Below are positions 1 through 6,818 of a DNA stretch of 7,287 nt, piece by piece. Numbering within the stretch: the first letter of the stretch is position 1; each line of letters starts with the position of its first letter. The notes beneath the pieces were generated by a model, which saw only the letters and a program-made list of their open reading frames with translations, did no database searches and was not told the origin of the DNA. The stretch lies in assembly GCA_031274115.1 (NCBI GenBank), contig JAISQP010000028.1, positions 1-7,287 on the forward strand, given 5' to 3'. The translations under genes and the position numbers were made by a program. This stretch comes from Synergistaceae bacterium. GTDB lineage: Bacteria; Synergistota; Synergistia; Synergistales; Synergistaceae.

Positions 1-25
1 TAATAACGGTAAGGGGAATGAGATT

Positions 26-1603
26 ATGAAGAGGTTTTTCAGTTTTGCTGTTTTGGCCGCGTTTTTGATTTCGCTCTGTTGTTCGCCGGCTTCGGAGGCC
101 GCCGAAAAGCAGGTGCTGCGCTACGGGGCCGTCAACAGGAGATCGACGCTCGATATGCAGTTCAACACATACCCGGAGGTGATGGATATCTCCGATCACG
201 CGGCGGAGCCGCTCGTGGCGTTCGACTACAAGATGAACCTCGTCCCCGTCCTCGTGAAGGAGATGCCGAAGGTCTCGGCAGACGGAAAGGTCTTCACCTT
301 CCAACTGAAGCCTGGGATAAAGTTTCACGACGGTTCGGCGCTCAAGGCCTCGGACGTGAAGTTCTCCTTCGAGCGCATGTTCGTTCCCGAGAACGGCGCG
401 ATCAACTCCTATATCGCCGACATGATAGTCGGGGCGAAGGATATGCTCGAGGGCAGGGAGAAGAGCCTGAAGGGTTTCAAAATTATCGACGATCTCAACT
501 TCGAGATAACCCTGGAATATCCATACGCACCCTTCTTGTCGGCCATAGGCCAGCCTTACGGGAGCATCTACCCGGAAAAAGCCTGCCGCGAGGCCGGCAA
601 GGACTGGGGAGTTACCGAGTATTTCGGGACCGGGCCGTTCAAGATCACGAAATTAGACCCCGATAACGGTTGCTATATGGAGCGTTTCGAGAATTACCAC
701 GGAAAAAAACCCAAGCTCGACGCGATCGACTTTGTCTTCATAGAGGACCCGAACACCCGCCGGATGGAGTATGAGCGCGGCAACCTGGACGTGGTGGCGC
801 TCGAAGCCACGCTCTACCCCGAGTACTCGAAGAGCCGCTTCGCGAAGGAGATCGGCAGCTACACGCCGCAGGGGACGATCTTCGTAAGCCCGAACACGAA
901 ACACGAGCATCTCAAAAATCCAAAGGTCCGCGAGGCGATAGGATACGCGATCGACAGGAAGGCGCTGGTTCACGATCTGCTTCGCGACACTGTTTCGCTC
1001 GCTGCGACCTTCATACCCCCGTCCATGCTCGGGTTCGACAGGGACGCGCCGGAGTTCGAGTACAGCATAGAGAAGGCGAAGAAGCTCATGGAGGAGGCCG
1101 GCTACGCGAAGGGCTTCGAGGTCGACGGCTACATCCGCGGCGAGCAGGCGAACGGACCCTATGGACGCACTCTCCTCGCCGTGCAGGAGCAGCTCAAGGC
1201 GATCGGAATAACCGTCAACATCGTACAGGTGGACTCGGGGTCGTGGTCCGACATTCGCCGGTCGGGCAAGATACCTCTTTACATAGGCACATGGTACACG
1301 GATTTCCCGGACCCCGACGGATTTATATTCTCGTATCTCCACTCGTCGAACGCAGCGATGCTCTCGAACAACTATGACAGCAAAGCCTTCGACAAACTGC
1401 TGGAGGACGCGAGATCGACGACCGACCCGGCAAAGAGGGAGGAACTCTATAAAAAAGCGGATCACATGGCCTCGCGCGTGGACTTCTCCGTAATACCGCT
1501 CTACCACGAGAACAGTTTCTATCTCGCGAAGCCCTACGTCAAGGATCTGCACAAGAGTTCGGACAATACGTATCACTTCTTCGACGCTTATATAGAGAAA
1601 TAA
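26..1603 (+). CDS. Periplasmic peptide/nickel-class ABC transporter substrate-binding protein (SBP_bac_5 family, DppA-like)
   Basis: This is the extracytoplasmic ligand-binding subunit of the importer encoded downstream. The 525-residue length is usual for cluster C (family 5) binding proteins. Residues 1-25 form a Sec signal peptide: Lys2-Arg3, a hydrophobic core at about 4-19, and a likely signal peptidase I site after Ala25 (SEA/AEK). The family signature lies at about residues 96-118 (PGIKFHDGSALKASDVKFSF), followed by GTGPFKI at 201-207. Two cysteines at 18-19 are not in a proper lipobox because the -1 positions are Leu and Cys, so I favour a soluble periplasmic protein. The ATG is preceded by AAGGGG at 11-16 with good spacing. 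It is the first gene of a five-gene operon. Ligand specificity (dipeptide, oligopeptide, nickel or other) cannot be read from sequence alone; peptide is the default inference. Confidence 0.93.
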   Translation: MKRFFSFAVLAAFLISLCCSPASEAAEKQVLRYGAVNRRSTLDMQFNTYPEVMDISDHAAEPLVAFDYKMNLVPVLVKEMPKVSADGKVFTFQLKPGIKFHDGSALKASDVKFSFERMFVPENGAINSYIADMIVGAKDMLEGREKSLKGFKIIDDLNFEITLEYPYAPFLSAIGQPYGSIYPEKACREAGKDWGVTEYFGTGPFKITKLDPDNGCYMERFENYHGKKPKLDAIDFVFIEDPNTRRMEYERGNLDVVALEATLYPEYSKSRFAKEIGSYTPQGTIFVSPNTKHEHLKNPKVREAIGYAIDRKALVHDLLRDTVSLAATFIPPSMLGFDRDAPEFEYSIEKAKKLMEEAGYAKGFEVDGYIRGEQANGPYGRTLLAVQEQLKAIGITVNIVQVDSGSWSDIRRSGKIPLYIGTWYTDFPDPDGFIFSYLHSSNAAMLSNNYDSKAFDKLLEDARSTTDPAKREELYKKADHMASRVDFSVIPLYHENSFYLAKPYVKDLHKSSDNTYHFFDAYIEK

Positions 1604-1626
1604 TGGCGTTTCGAGCTCGCCGTCAG

Positions 1627-1649
1627 CGGGTCCGCCCCGAGCCGGCCCG
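1627..1649 (+). promoter_or_regulatory. GC-rich hairpin abutting the dppB start codon
   Basis: In the 46-nt gap between the binding-protein gene and dppB, CGGGTC (1627-1632) can pair with GGCCCG (1644-1649). This makes a 6-bp stem with one G-U pair and an 11-nt loop ending right against the ATG at 1650. No convincing Shine-Dalgarno is visible in the gap. Such a structure could reduce translation of the permease or protect the 3' end of the binding-protein mRNA, giving more binding protein than membrane subunits. The pairing is seen directly; the role is inference. In GC-rich DNA a stem this size may arise by chance. Confidence 0.35.
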
Positions 1650-2588
1650 ATGACGGGATATATTCTGAAGCGCCTGCTGCAGACAGTGGTCGTTCTGTGG
1701 GGCGTCTCCGTGGTGACTTTTATCCTGATGAACATCGTGCCGGGAGATCCCGTGCTGCTGATGCTCGAGAAGAGGGCCACGCCCGAGGCTGTAGAGCGCG
1801 TCAGGCGCGAAATGGGGCTCGACAGGCCGAAGATCGCGCAGTATGCCGGGTTCTTATCGAGGGCCGTCAGGCTCGATCTCGGACGGTCGTATTTTACGAG
1901 GGCGCCGGTCATGGCGACCCTCACGAGGCGCTTCGGAGTGACGCTGCGCCTCGCCTCTTCAGCCTACGCGGCGGCGCTCGTTCTCGGAGTCTCTGCGGGC
2001 GTCGCGGCCGCGCTGAAGAGGGGGCGGGCGTTCGACTCGATCGTGACGGGCTGTTCTGTGCTGGGCATATCGGCCCCCGTTTTCTGGATCGCGATCATAC
2101 TCCAGATGATCTTCGGACTGCGGCTCGGCTGGCTCCCCATTAGCGGCGTCCACTCGCCGGGGAGCTTCGTCCTTCCCGCCGCGGCGCTCGGCGCGCACTA
2201 TATGGCGTCGATCTCCCGGCTCACCAGGACGAGCGTGCTCGAGGCGATAAGTCAGGATTACATCCGCACGGCAAGGGCGAAGGGGCTCGCGGAGAGGGCG
2301 GTCGTGCTGCGGCACGCGCTCAGAAACGCCCTCATCCCTATCGTGACCCTCTCCGGCGCCGAGCTGGGCAACCTTCTGGCGGGCTCGATGCTGACGGAGT
2401 GGGTTTTCGCCATTCCCGGCATAGGCAAGCTGATGGTGGACAGCATACTGATGAGAGATCTTCCCATGCTCCAGGGGACTGTGCTCTATGTGGCGGTTGT
2501 CTTCGTCCTGACGAACCTGGCCGTGGACATCTCCTACGCCTTCATCGACCCGCGCGTCCGCTACGGCGGGGGCGAGCGGCGTCACTGA
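1650..2588 (+). CDS. dppB: Peptide/nickel-class ABC transporter permease, DppB-like
   Basis: This is one of two inner-membrane channel subunits. Its 312 residues match the DppB/OppB family. The N-terminus is typical (YILKRLL, then a first membrane segment at about 11-30 ending in PGDP at 31-34), which supports the ATG at 1650 despite the absence of a clear Shine-Dalgarno. Further hydrophobic segments lie at about 100-121, 134-158, 172-188, 232-250 and 275-298. The cytoplasmic EAA loop that contacts an ATPase lies at about 194-230 and includes EAISQDYIRTARAKGL. The C-terminus ends with the family-typical DPRVRY (300-305). It starts 46 nt after the binding-protein gene and its stop is 1 nt before dppC. 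The Dpp naming is by family; Opp, Nik or Gsi-type transporters share the architecture. Confidence 0.94.
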   Translation: MTGYILKRLLQTVVVLWGVSVVTFILMNIVPGDPVLLMLEKRATPEAVERVRREMGLDRPKIAQYAGFLSRAVRLDLGRSYFTRAPVMATLTRRFGVTLRLASSAYAAALVLGVSAGVAAALKRGRAFDSIVTGCSVLGISAPVFWIAIILQMIFGLRLGWLPISGVHSPGSFVLPAAALGAHYMASISRLTRTSVLEAISQDYIRTARAKGLAERAVVLRHALRNALIPIVTLSGAELGNLLAGSMLTEWVFAIPGIGKLMVDSILMRDLPMLQGTVLYVAVVFVLTNLAVDISYAFIDPRVRYGGGERRH

Positions 2589-2589
2589 C

Positions 2590-3522
2590 ATGGAAAAAAT
2601 TCCAGACGTCGAAGGAACGAGGGAAGTTTCAAACGGCCCGGGGGATTCGCGGTTTGACGGCGCGGCGCCCGGACCAACGCGGGGCGGTTTTTTCGCCGAC
2701 AGCCTCGTCAGGCTTTGCGAAAATCGCCTCGTCCTCCTGGCCGCCGCGGTTTTAGCCGCGCTCGTCGCTCTTGCGGTATTGGCGCCGTGGATCGCGCCCT
2801 ACGACCCAGCGCGGCAGTCGCTGGGCGAGAGTCTGCGCGGGCCAAGCGCCAAGTACCCGCTCGGGACCGACGAGATGGGGCGCGATATCCTCTCGCGTCT
2901 GATCTTCGGCGCCAGGATATCGCTCTCCGTGGGGCTCGTCTCGCAGCTGATAGCCTGCTGCATCGGCGTATTCATGGGCGCGATAGCCGGTTTTTACGGG
3001 GGGTTCGCGGACACGCTCATATCGCGGATGATCGATATCTTCTCGGCGTTTCCGGAGCTGCTGTTCGCGATAGCCGTCATGTTCGTCCTCGGGCCGGGTG
3101 TGATAAACGTCTTCATAGCGCTTGGGCTTCTGTCCTGGACCCGCTACGCCAGGCTCGCGCGCGGACAGGTTATGCAGCTTCGCGGGATGGAGTACGCGCA
3201 GGCCTGTCTCGTATGCGGCGGGTCTAACGCCAGGATCATACTCCGCCATCTTTTGCCGAACTGCTTTTCGACGATAATAGTCCTGGTGACGCTCGGCATT
3301 CCCGACGCCATTCTGACGGAGGCCTCGCTGAGCTATATAGGCCTGGGAGTACGCCCTCCGACCGCGAGCTGGGGGCAGATGATAAGCGCGGCCCAGCAGT
3401 ACATAAGTTTTTATCCGTATTACAGCATAGCTCCCGGGCTCGCTATCATAGCGACCGTCCTCTCGTTCAATATCTTCGGCGACGGCCTGCGCGACGCGCT
3501 CGACCCCCGTCTGCGCGATTAG
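2590..3522 (+). CDS. dppC: Peptide/nickel-class ABC transporter permease, DppC-like
   Basis: This is the second channel subunit, predicted to form a heterodimer with the DppB-like protein. It has 310 residues. A hydrophilic cytoplasmic tail of about 45 residues precedes the first membrane segment (about 47-69), as in the OppC_N family. The conserved [19 protein letters not shown] lies at 91-109. Other hydrophobic segments are at about 112-136, 154-180, 226-241 and 280-298. The EAA loop is at 201-224 ([13 protein letters not shown] then RHLLPN) and the family motif [10 protein letters not shown] at 244-253. The C-terminus has [14 protein letters not shown]. The ATG begins 1 nt after the dppB stop, with the G-rich stretch GGGGGCGAG at 2568-2576 as a possible ribosome site, so translation is probably coupled to dppB. 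Confidence 0.94.
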   Translation: MEKIPDVEGTREVSNGPGDSRFDGAAPGPTRGGFFADSLVRLCENRLVLLAAAVLAALVALAVLAPWIAPYDPARQSLGESLRGPSAKYPLGTDEMGRDILSRLIFGARISLSVGLVSQLIACCIGVFMGAIAGFYGGFADTLISRMIDIFSAFPELLFAIAVMFVLGPGVINVFIALGLLSWTRYARLARGQVMQLRGMEYAQACLVCGGSNARIILRHLLPNCFSTIIVLVTLGIPDAILTEASLSYIGLGVRPPTASWGQMISAAQQYISFYPYYSIAPGLAIIATVLSFNIFGDGLRDALDPRLRD

Positions 3523-3533
3523 GGGCGTATAGC

Positions 3534-4541
3534 GTGGAAGAGCTGCTACGGGTGAGAAATTTGCGGACGAGCTTCAACACAAAGCAGGGCCTTGTCAGGG
3601 CCGTGGACGGCGTGAGCTTCGAGGCGTCGAGGGGCGAGACGCTGGGGATAGTCGGCGAGTCTGGCTGCGGCAAGAGCGTGACCGCGCTCTCAATAATGCG
3701 GCTCGTCTCCGCGCCGGGCCGCGTCGAAAGCGGTGAGATACTTTACAGAGGCAGGGACCTGCTCGGGCTTTCGTCCGAGGAGATGCGGAAAATTCGCGGC
3801 GGCAGGATAGCAATGATCTTTCAGGAGCCGATGACGTCGCTCAACCCCGTTTTCTCCGTCGGAGCGCAGATAGCTGAGGCGCTGCGACTTCATGAGGGCC
3901 TTGGAAGGCGCGAGGCGATGACGAGGGCTGCTGAAATGCTGGAGACGGTCAACATCCCCGCGCCGGCGAAACGCGCGCGGGAGTATCCGCACCAGCTGTC
4001 CGGAGGTATGCGTCAGCGCGTGATGATCGCGATGGCGCTCTGCTGCAAGCCGGACGTTCTGATATGCGACGAGCCGACTACCGCCCTCGACGTCACCATC
4101 CAGGCGCAGATAATCGAGCTGATCGACGGACTCAGGGAAAAGACAGGCATGGCCGTGATAATGATTACCCACGACCTGGGGGTGATATCGGAGACCGCGG
4201 ACAGAGTCCTGGTCATGTACGCCGGAAAGATCATAGAAGAGGGGACCAAGATGGACGTCCTGACCGCGCCTCTTCACCCGTACACGGAAGGGCTCCTGAA
4301 CGCGGTTCCGCGGCTGGACCGCGACGCGGACACGCTGAACGTCATCCCGGGCGCCGTTCCGAACATGGCGTTTCTGCCGGCGGGGTGCCGCTTCAGACCG
4401 CGCTGTCCGGAGGCGCGGGAAGTATGCTTCACGGAACCGGAGACGATGAAAAGGGGCGCTCAGGACGGCGGATATCACGCCGTGAGCTGCTGGAAATACG
4501 CGCCCGATCAGAAGGGGGGAGAATGCGACGGGGCTGAATGA
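3534..4541 (+). CDS. dppD: Peptide/nickel-class ABC transporter ATP-binding protein, DppD-like
   Basis: This is one of the paired ATPases driving the importer from the cytoplasmic face. Of 335 residues, the nucleotide-binding domain shows Walker A GESGCGKS at 41-48, the Q-loop Gln97, signature LSGGM at 155-159, Walker B LICDEP at 176-181 with catalytic Glu180, TALD at 183-186, and switch His213. All key residues are intact. The C-terminal oligopeptide-type extension begins near HPYTEGLL (248-255) and carries Cys285, Cys291, Cys298 and Cys319. This spacing matches the cysteine cluster that binds [4Fe-4S] in characterised oligopeptide importers of this class; cluster binding here is inferred. 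The GTG start at 3534 is chosen because the dppC stop overlaps its AGGGG Shine-Dalgarno (3521-3525), 8 nt upstream. Confidence 0.94.
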   Translation: MEELLRVRNLRTSFNTKQGLVRAVDGVSFEASRGETLGIVGESGCGKSVTALSIMRLVSAPGRVESGEILYRGRDLLGLSSEEMRKIRGGRIAMIFQEPMTSLNPVFSVGAQIAEALRLHEGLGRREAMTRAAEMLETVNIPAPAKRAREYPHQLSGGMRQRVMIAMALCCKPDVLICDEPTTALDVTIQAQIIELIDGLREKTGMAVIMITHDLGVISETADRVLVMYAGKIIEEGTKMDVLTAPLHPYTEGLLNAVPRLDRDADTLNVIPGAVPNMAFLPAGCRFRPRCPEAREVCFTEPETMKRGAQDGGYHAVSCWKYAPDQKGGECDGAE

Positions 4542-4566
4542 ATCGGCGGAACTGGCTCAAATAGTG
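4512..4566 (+). promoter_or_regulatory. Unusual dppD-dppF translation junction: strong SD, two mini-ORFs, GTG start
   Basis: A strong Shine-Dalgarno (AAGGGGGGAG, 4512-4521) sits just before an ATG at 4523 that reads only four codons (MRRG) to TGA at 4535-4537. The next base starts a second ATG at 4538, which overlaps the dppD stop as ATGA and reads MNRRNWLK to TAG at 4562-4564. That stop shares its G with the dppF GTG (TAGTG). The dppF frame is also open upstream of its GTG and reads [10 protein letters not shown] from 4534. One extra G in the run at 4530-4533 would put the ATG at 4523 in frame with dppF. So this is either a stop-restart coupling chain or a one-base deletion (real or a sequence error) near the true start. 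Confidence 0.45.
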
Positions 4567-5550
4567 GAGGCCGAGGAGGAAAAACCGCTGCTCGAGGTGA
4601 GGGAACTCAAGAAATGGTTCCGGGCGCCGGGCGGCGTTTTTTCGCGCGGCGCCTGCGTGCGCGCGGTGGACGGGGTGTCGCTTCAGGTCCGGGAGGGCGA
4701 GACAGTCGCGCTGGTAGGGGAGTCGGGCTGCGGCAAGTCCACTCTCGGACGCGCCATTGTCCGCCTCCTCCAGCCGACCTCGGGCAGCGTCCGCTTCGGC
4801 GGAGTCGACCTCGCCGCCCTGAGCGGCGCTGAGCTGCGTAAGAAGAGAAGGGACATGCAGTTCATCTTCCAGGACCCGTTCGCGTCGCTCGACCCCAGGA
4901 TGACGGTAGGCGACATCGTCGGCGAGCCGCTCGATATCCACGGCGTTTGCTCCGGCCGCGAGCGCAGGGCCAGGATAATGAATATCATGGAGACGGTCGG
5001 CCTGGACCGCGGCGGCGTGTCCCGGTACGCGCACGAGTTCTCCGGAGGTCAGCGTCAGAGGATAGGCATTGCGCGCGCGATCGCCCTAAACCCTAAGCTC
5101 ATCGTATGCGACGAGCCGGTTTCGGCCCTCGACGTCTCCATCCAGGCTCAGGTCATAAATCTGCTGAAGGGTTTGCGGGAAAGGTTTGGAATGGCTTATA
5201 TCTTCATCTCGCACGACCTGAGCGTCGTTCGGCACATCTCGGACAGAGTATGCGTCATGTATCTCGGGAAGTTCGTGGAGACGGCGGACAAGAGGCGGCT
5301 CTTCGACTCGCCGGCGCATCCGTACACGCAAGCCCTGCTCTCAGCGATACCGAACCTCGACCCGCGCGTGAAAAAAGAGAAGACCGTCCTCAAGGGAGAT
5401 ATTCCTAGCCCCTCTGACCCCCCGTCCGGCTGCCGTTTTCACACGCGCTGCCCCGTTGCCTCCACGATATGCCGCGAGCTTGCCCCTCACATGGTCGAAG
5501 TCGGGAAGGGGCATTACTGCGCTTGCCACAGGCCGCTAAGGAAAGACTGA
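4564..5550 (+). CDS. dppF: Peptide/nickel-class ABC transporter ATP-binding protein, DppF-like
   Basis: This is the second ATPase, the partner of the DppD-like protein. With the GTG start it has 328 residues. It shows Walker [10 protein letters not shown] at 52-60, Q-loop Gln103, signature FSGGQ at 159-163, Walker B LIVCDEP at 179-185 with Glu184, SALD at 187-190, and switch His217, so it should be catalytically competent. The C-terminal oligopeptide-type extension starts at HPYTQALL (252-259) and contains Cys290, Cys296, Cys303, Cys319 and Cys321, a likely [4Fe-4S] ligand set by family analogy. The homologous core ([12 protein letters not shown]) begins at residue 8, so GTG suffices, but no good Shine-Dalgarno precedes it. 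The true start may be the ATG at 4523 if a base is missing. It is the last gene of the operon. Confidence 0.9.
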   Translation: MEAEEEKPLLEVRELKKWFRAPGGVFSRGACVRAVDGVSLQVREGETVALVGESGCGKSTLGRAIVRLLQPTSGSVRFGGVDLAALSGAELRKKRRDMQFIFQDPFASLDPRMTVGDIVGEPLDIHGVCSGRERRARIMNIMETVGLDRGGVSRYAHEFSGGQRQRIGIARAIALNPKLIVCDEPVSALDVSIQAQVINLLKGLRERFGMAYIFISHDLSVVRHISDRVCVMYLGKFVETADKRRLFDSPAHPYTQALLSAIPNLDPRVKKEKTVLKGDIPSPSDPPSGCRFHTRCPVASTICRELAPHMVEVGKGHYCACHRPLRKD

Positions 5551-5648
5551 TTAATTCGCTTAAGCGACGTTTTGCTGTTTAAGAACACAGACGCCGCAAG
5601 GGTTTAAATCTCCACCCTTTAGGCCCCTAACGATAAATCAGCCTTTCC
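5551..5648. other. Convergent intergenic region with small inverted repeats
   Basis: This 98-nt gap lies between the ends of dppF (+) and the racemase gene (-). It holds a perfect 12-bp palindrome TCGCTTAAGCGA at 5556-5567, followed on the + strand by a T-rich stretch (CGTTTTGCTGTTT). It also has an inverted repeat AAGGGT/ACCCTT at 5598-5603 and 5614-5619 with a 10-nt loop, and TTAGG/CCTAA at 5619-5630. The palindrome plus T-rich stretch could be a weak terminator for the dpp operon, but the stem is only about 4 bp once a loop is allowed. No hairpin followed by a real U-run is seen for either gene. Confidence 0.35.
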
Positions 5649-6764
5649 CTAAATATATTCTCTCGGGATTCTCGCCGTGAAAGAGAGCGGGACCGAGGCG
5701 GCGTTGACCGAGAGTAATTCCGCCATTTCCTCCATCGTTATGGCTTCGCCGCCCTGTCTGCCGACTAAGACCGCTTCGTCTCCGACCTTTGCGTTTTGAA
5801 CGCGCGATATGTCCGCGACGCACTGATCCATGCAGACCCTTCCCCTGACAGGGCAGCGTTTCCCGCCTATCAGAACATGTCCGGCGTTTGAGAGAACGCG
5901 GCTGTATCCGTCTCCGTAACCTACGGGCAGTATGGCGATCCGCTCCGTCTCCCTCGTCGTGTACGTCAGCCCGTAGCTGACCCCCGACCCCGGGGGAAGG
6001 TCTCTGATCGCGGCGATGGCGGTTTTGACCTCGAAACACGGCTTTATCCTCACGCCGTCCCGGCATTCAGGAGTCGGTATGACGCCGCTCAATATATGTC
6101 CGGGCCGCACGGCGTCCATGAACATCTCCGAGAGGCCGGCCATTATCGACCCTGAGTTGGAGCAGTGGGCGATTGGGACGGCGATGCCGGCGTCCTTTAT
6201 CGAGCGGACCACAGAGGAGAAGGTCATGAACTGGCGCCATGTATGGGAGAGGTCTTCCTCGTCCGATGAGGCGAAGTGCGTCAGGACTCCCTCCAGTTCG
6301 ACTCCGGGCATTCCGCTTATCTCCTCCGCCGCCCTGAGCGAGGCGTCGGGAAGAAATCCGAGCCGCCCCATTCCGCTGTCGACCTTCAAGTGAACGCGAG
6401 CCGGCGCGCCGAGCCGGACGGCCGCCCTGGACATGGCCTCCGCCATCGGGAGGTCCGTAATCGTCGCGCTGACGCCGAGCCTGACGTATATGCCCGCCGC
6501 TTCGTAAGGAGAAGCGCCGAGAACGAGCAGCGAGTCGAGCACCCCCGCTTCGCGAAGCTCGACAGCCTCGTCCGGCGTGCCTACCGCGAAAAAATCCGCC
6601 CCCTCCGCCTTCAAGGCCCACACGGCCGGGATCGCCCCAATGCCGTAAGCGTTCGCCTTCACCACCGCTATGACCTTCGAGCCCGAGACGTAATCGCGGA
6701 TCGCGCGATAGTTGTACCTGTAATTGTCAAGCGATACAACCATCCTTGTTGGACGAATCGTCAT
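5649..6764 (-). CDS. alr: Alanine racemase family PLP enzyme (divergent Alr)
   Basis: This fold-type III PLP enzyme is predicted to interconvert L- and D-alanine in the cytoplasm for peptidoglycan precursors; another amino acid is possible. The 371 residues match Alr length. The PLP lysine is Lys36 in VVKANAYG (34-41); the opposite catalytic tyrosine is Tyr264 in GVSYG (261-265). Also present are KVDSGMGRLGF (127-137), LTHFASSDEE (161-170), RPG (220-222), LPVGYGDGYSR (279-289) and VCMDQ (310-314). Departures from consensus are AYGIG for AYGHG, RPGHILSG for RPGIALYG, and a C-terminus reading SVPLSFTARIPREY where family members usually have a Tyr-Glu pair before the arginine. No signal peptide is present, unlike secreted broad-spectrum racemases. 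The start is the ATG at 6764, not the GTG at 6773, because the latter lies inside the Shine-Dalgarno. Confidence 0.88.
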   Translation of the reverse strand: MTIRPTRMVVSLDNYRYNYRAIRDYVSGSKVIAVVKANAYGIGAIPAVWALKAEGADFFAVGTPDEAVELREAGVLDSLLVLGASPYEAAGIYVRLGVSATITDLPMAEAMSRAAVRLGAPARVHLKVDSGMGRLGFLPDASLRAAEEISGMPGVELEGVLTHFASSDEEDLSHTWRQFMTFSSVVRSIKDAGIAVPIAHCSNSGSIMAGLSEMFMDAVRPGHILSGVIPTPECRDGVRIKPCFEVKTAIAAIRDLPPGSGVSYGLTYTTRETERIAILPVGYGDGYSRVLSNAGHVLIGGKRCPVRGRVCMDQCVADISRVQNAKVGDEAVLVGRQGGEAITMEEMAELLSVNAASVPLSFTARIPREYI

Positions 6765-6770
6765 CCTGAA

Positions 6771-6777
6771 CACCTCC
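6771..6777 (-). promoter_or_regulatory. Shine-Dalgarno site of the racemase gene, deciding its start
   Basis: Read on the minus strand, GGAGGTG ends 6 nt before the ATG at 6764 (7 nt if only GGAGGT is counted). A GTG that would give a three-residue longer protein (MFR-) is part of this same motif, so it cannot be the start served by it. The ATG is therefore preferred. Confidence 0.8.
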
Positions 6778-6784
6778 GCGATAA

Positions 6785-6812
6785 TTTCCGGACGTTTTAG
6801 CGCTCCCGGAAA
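6785..6812. repeat. 7-bp perfect inverted repeat upstream of the racemase gene
   Basis: TTTCCGG (6785-6791) and CCGGAAA (6806-6812) are exact inverted copies separated by 14 nt, between the racemase ribosome site and the transposase remnant. Possible roles are an operator for racemase expression, an mRNA leader hairpin, or a weak barrier to transcription arriving from the IS side. No U-run follows on the minus strand, which argues against a classical terminator. The symmetry is seen; the function is unknown. Confidence 0.4.
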
Positions 6813-6818
6813 CGCCGA

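Noticed and set aside
26..85. Lipoprotein signal in the binding protein (Cys18-Cys19)
   Set aside because: The residues before each Cys (ISL and SLC) do not match a lipobox, and a better signal peptidase I site follows at SEA/AEK.
653..1924. Long minus-strand ORF (423 codons) opposite the binding protein and dppB
   Set aside because: Its composition is Arg/Val/Leu-rich without any recognisable motif, it spans two well-supported genes on the other strand, and long antisense frames are expected in GC-rich codon-biased DNA.
3690..4478. Minus-strand ORF (262 codons) inside dppD
   Set aside because: It lies wholly antisense to an intact ABC ATPase with all motifs present; its His/Arg-rich content is typical of an out-of-frame shadow.
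5598..5619. Intrinsic terminator for the racemase at the AAGGGT/ACCCTT repeat
   Set aside because: The stem is only 6 bp with a 10-nt loop and is not followed by a T-run on the minus strand.
5638..6066. Second minus-strand ORF within the racemase gene
   Set aside because: It is an alternative frame of the same strand as the racemase, which has the conserved motifs; it is also rich in Arg and Gly with no domain features.
6765..6773. GTG start giving a racemase three residues longer
   Set aside because: This GTG is the 3' end of the GGAGGTG Shine-Dalgarno that properly positions the ATG at 6764.
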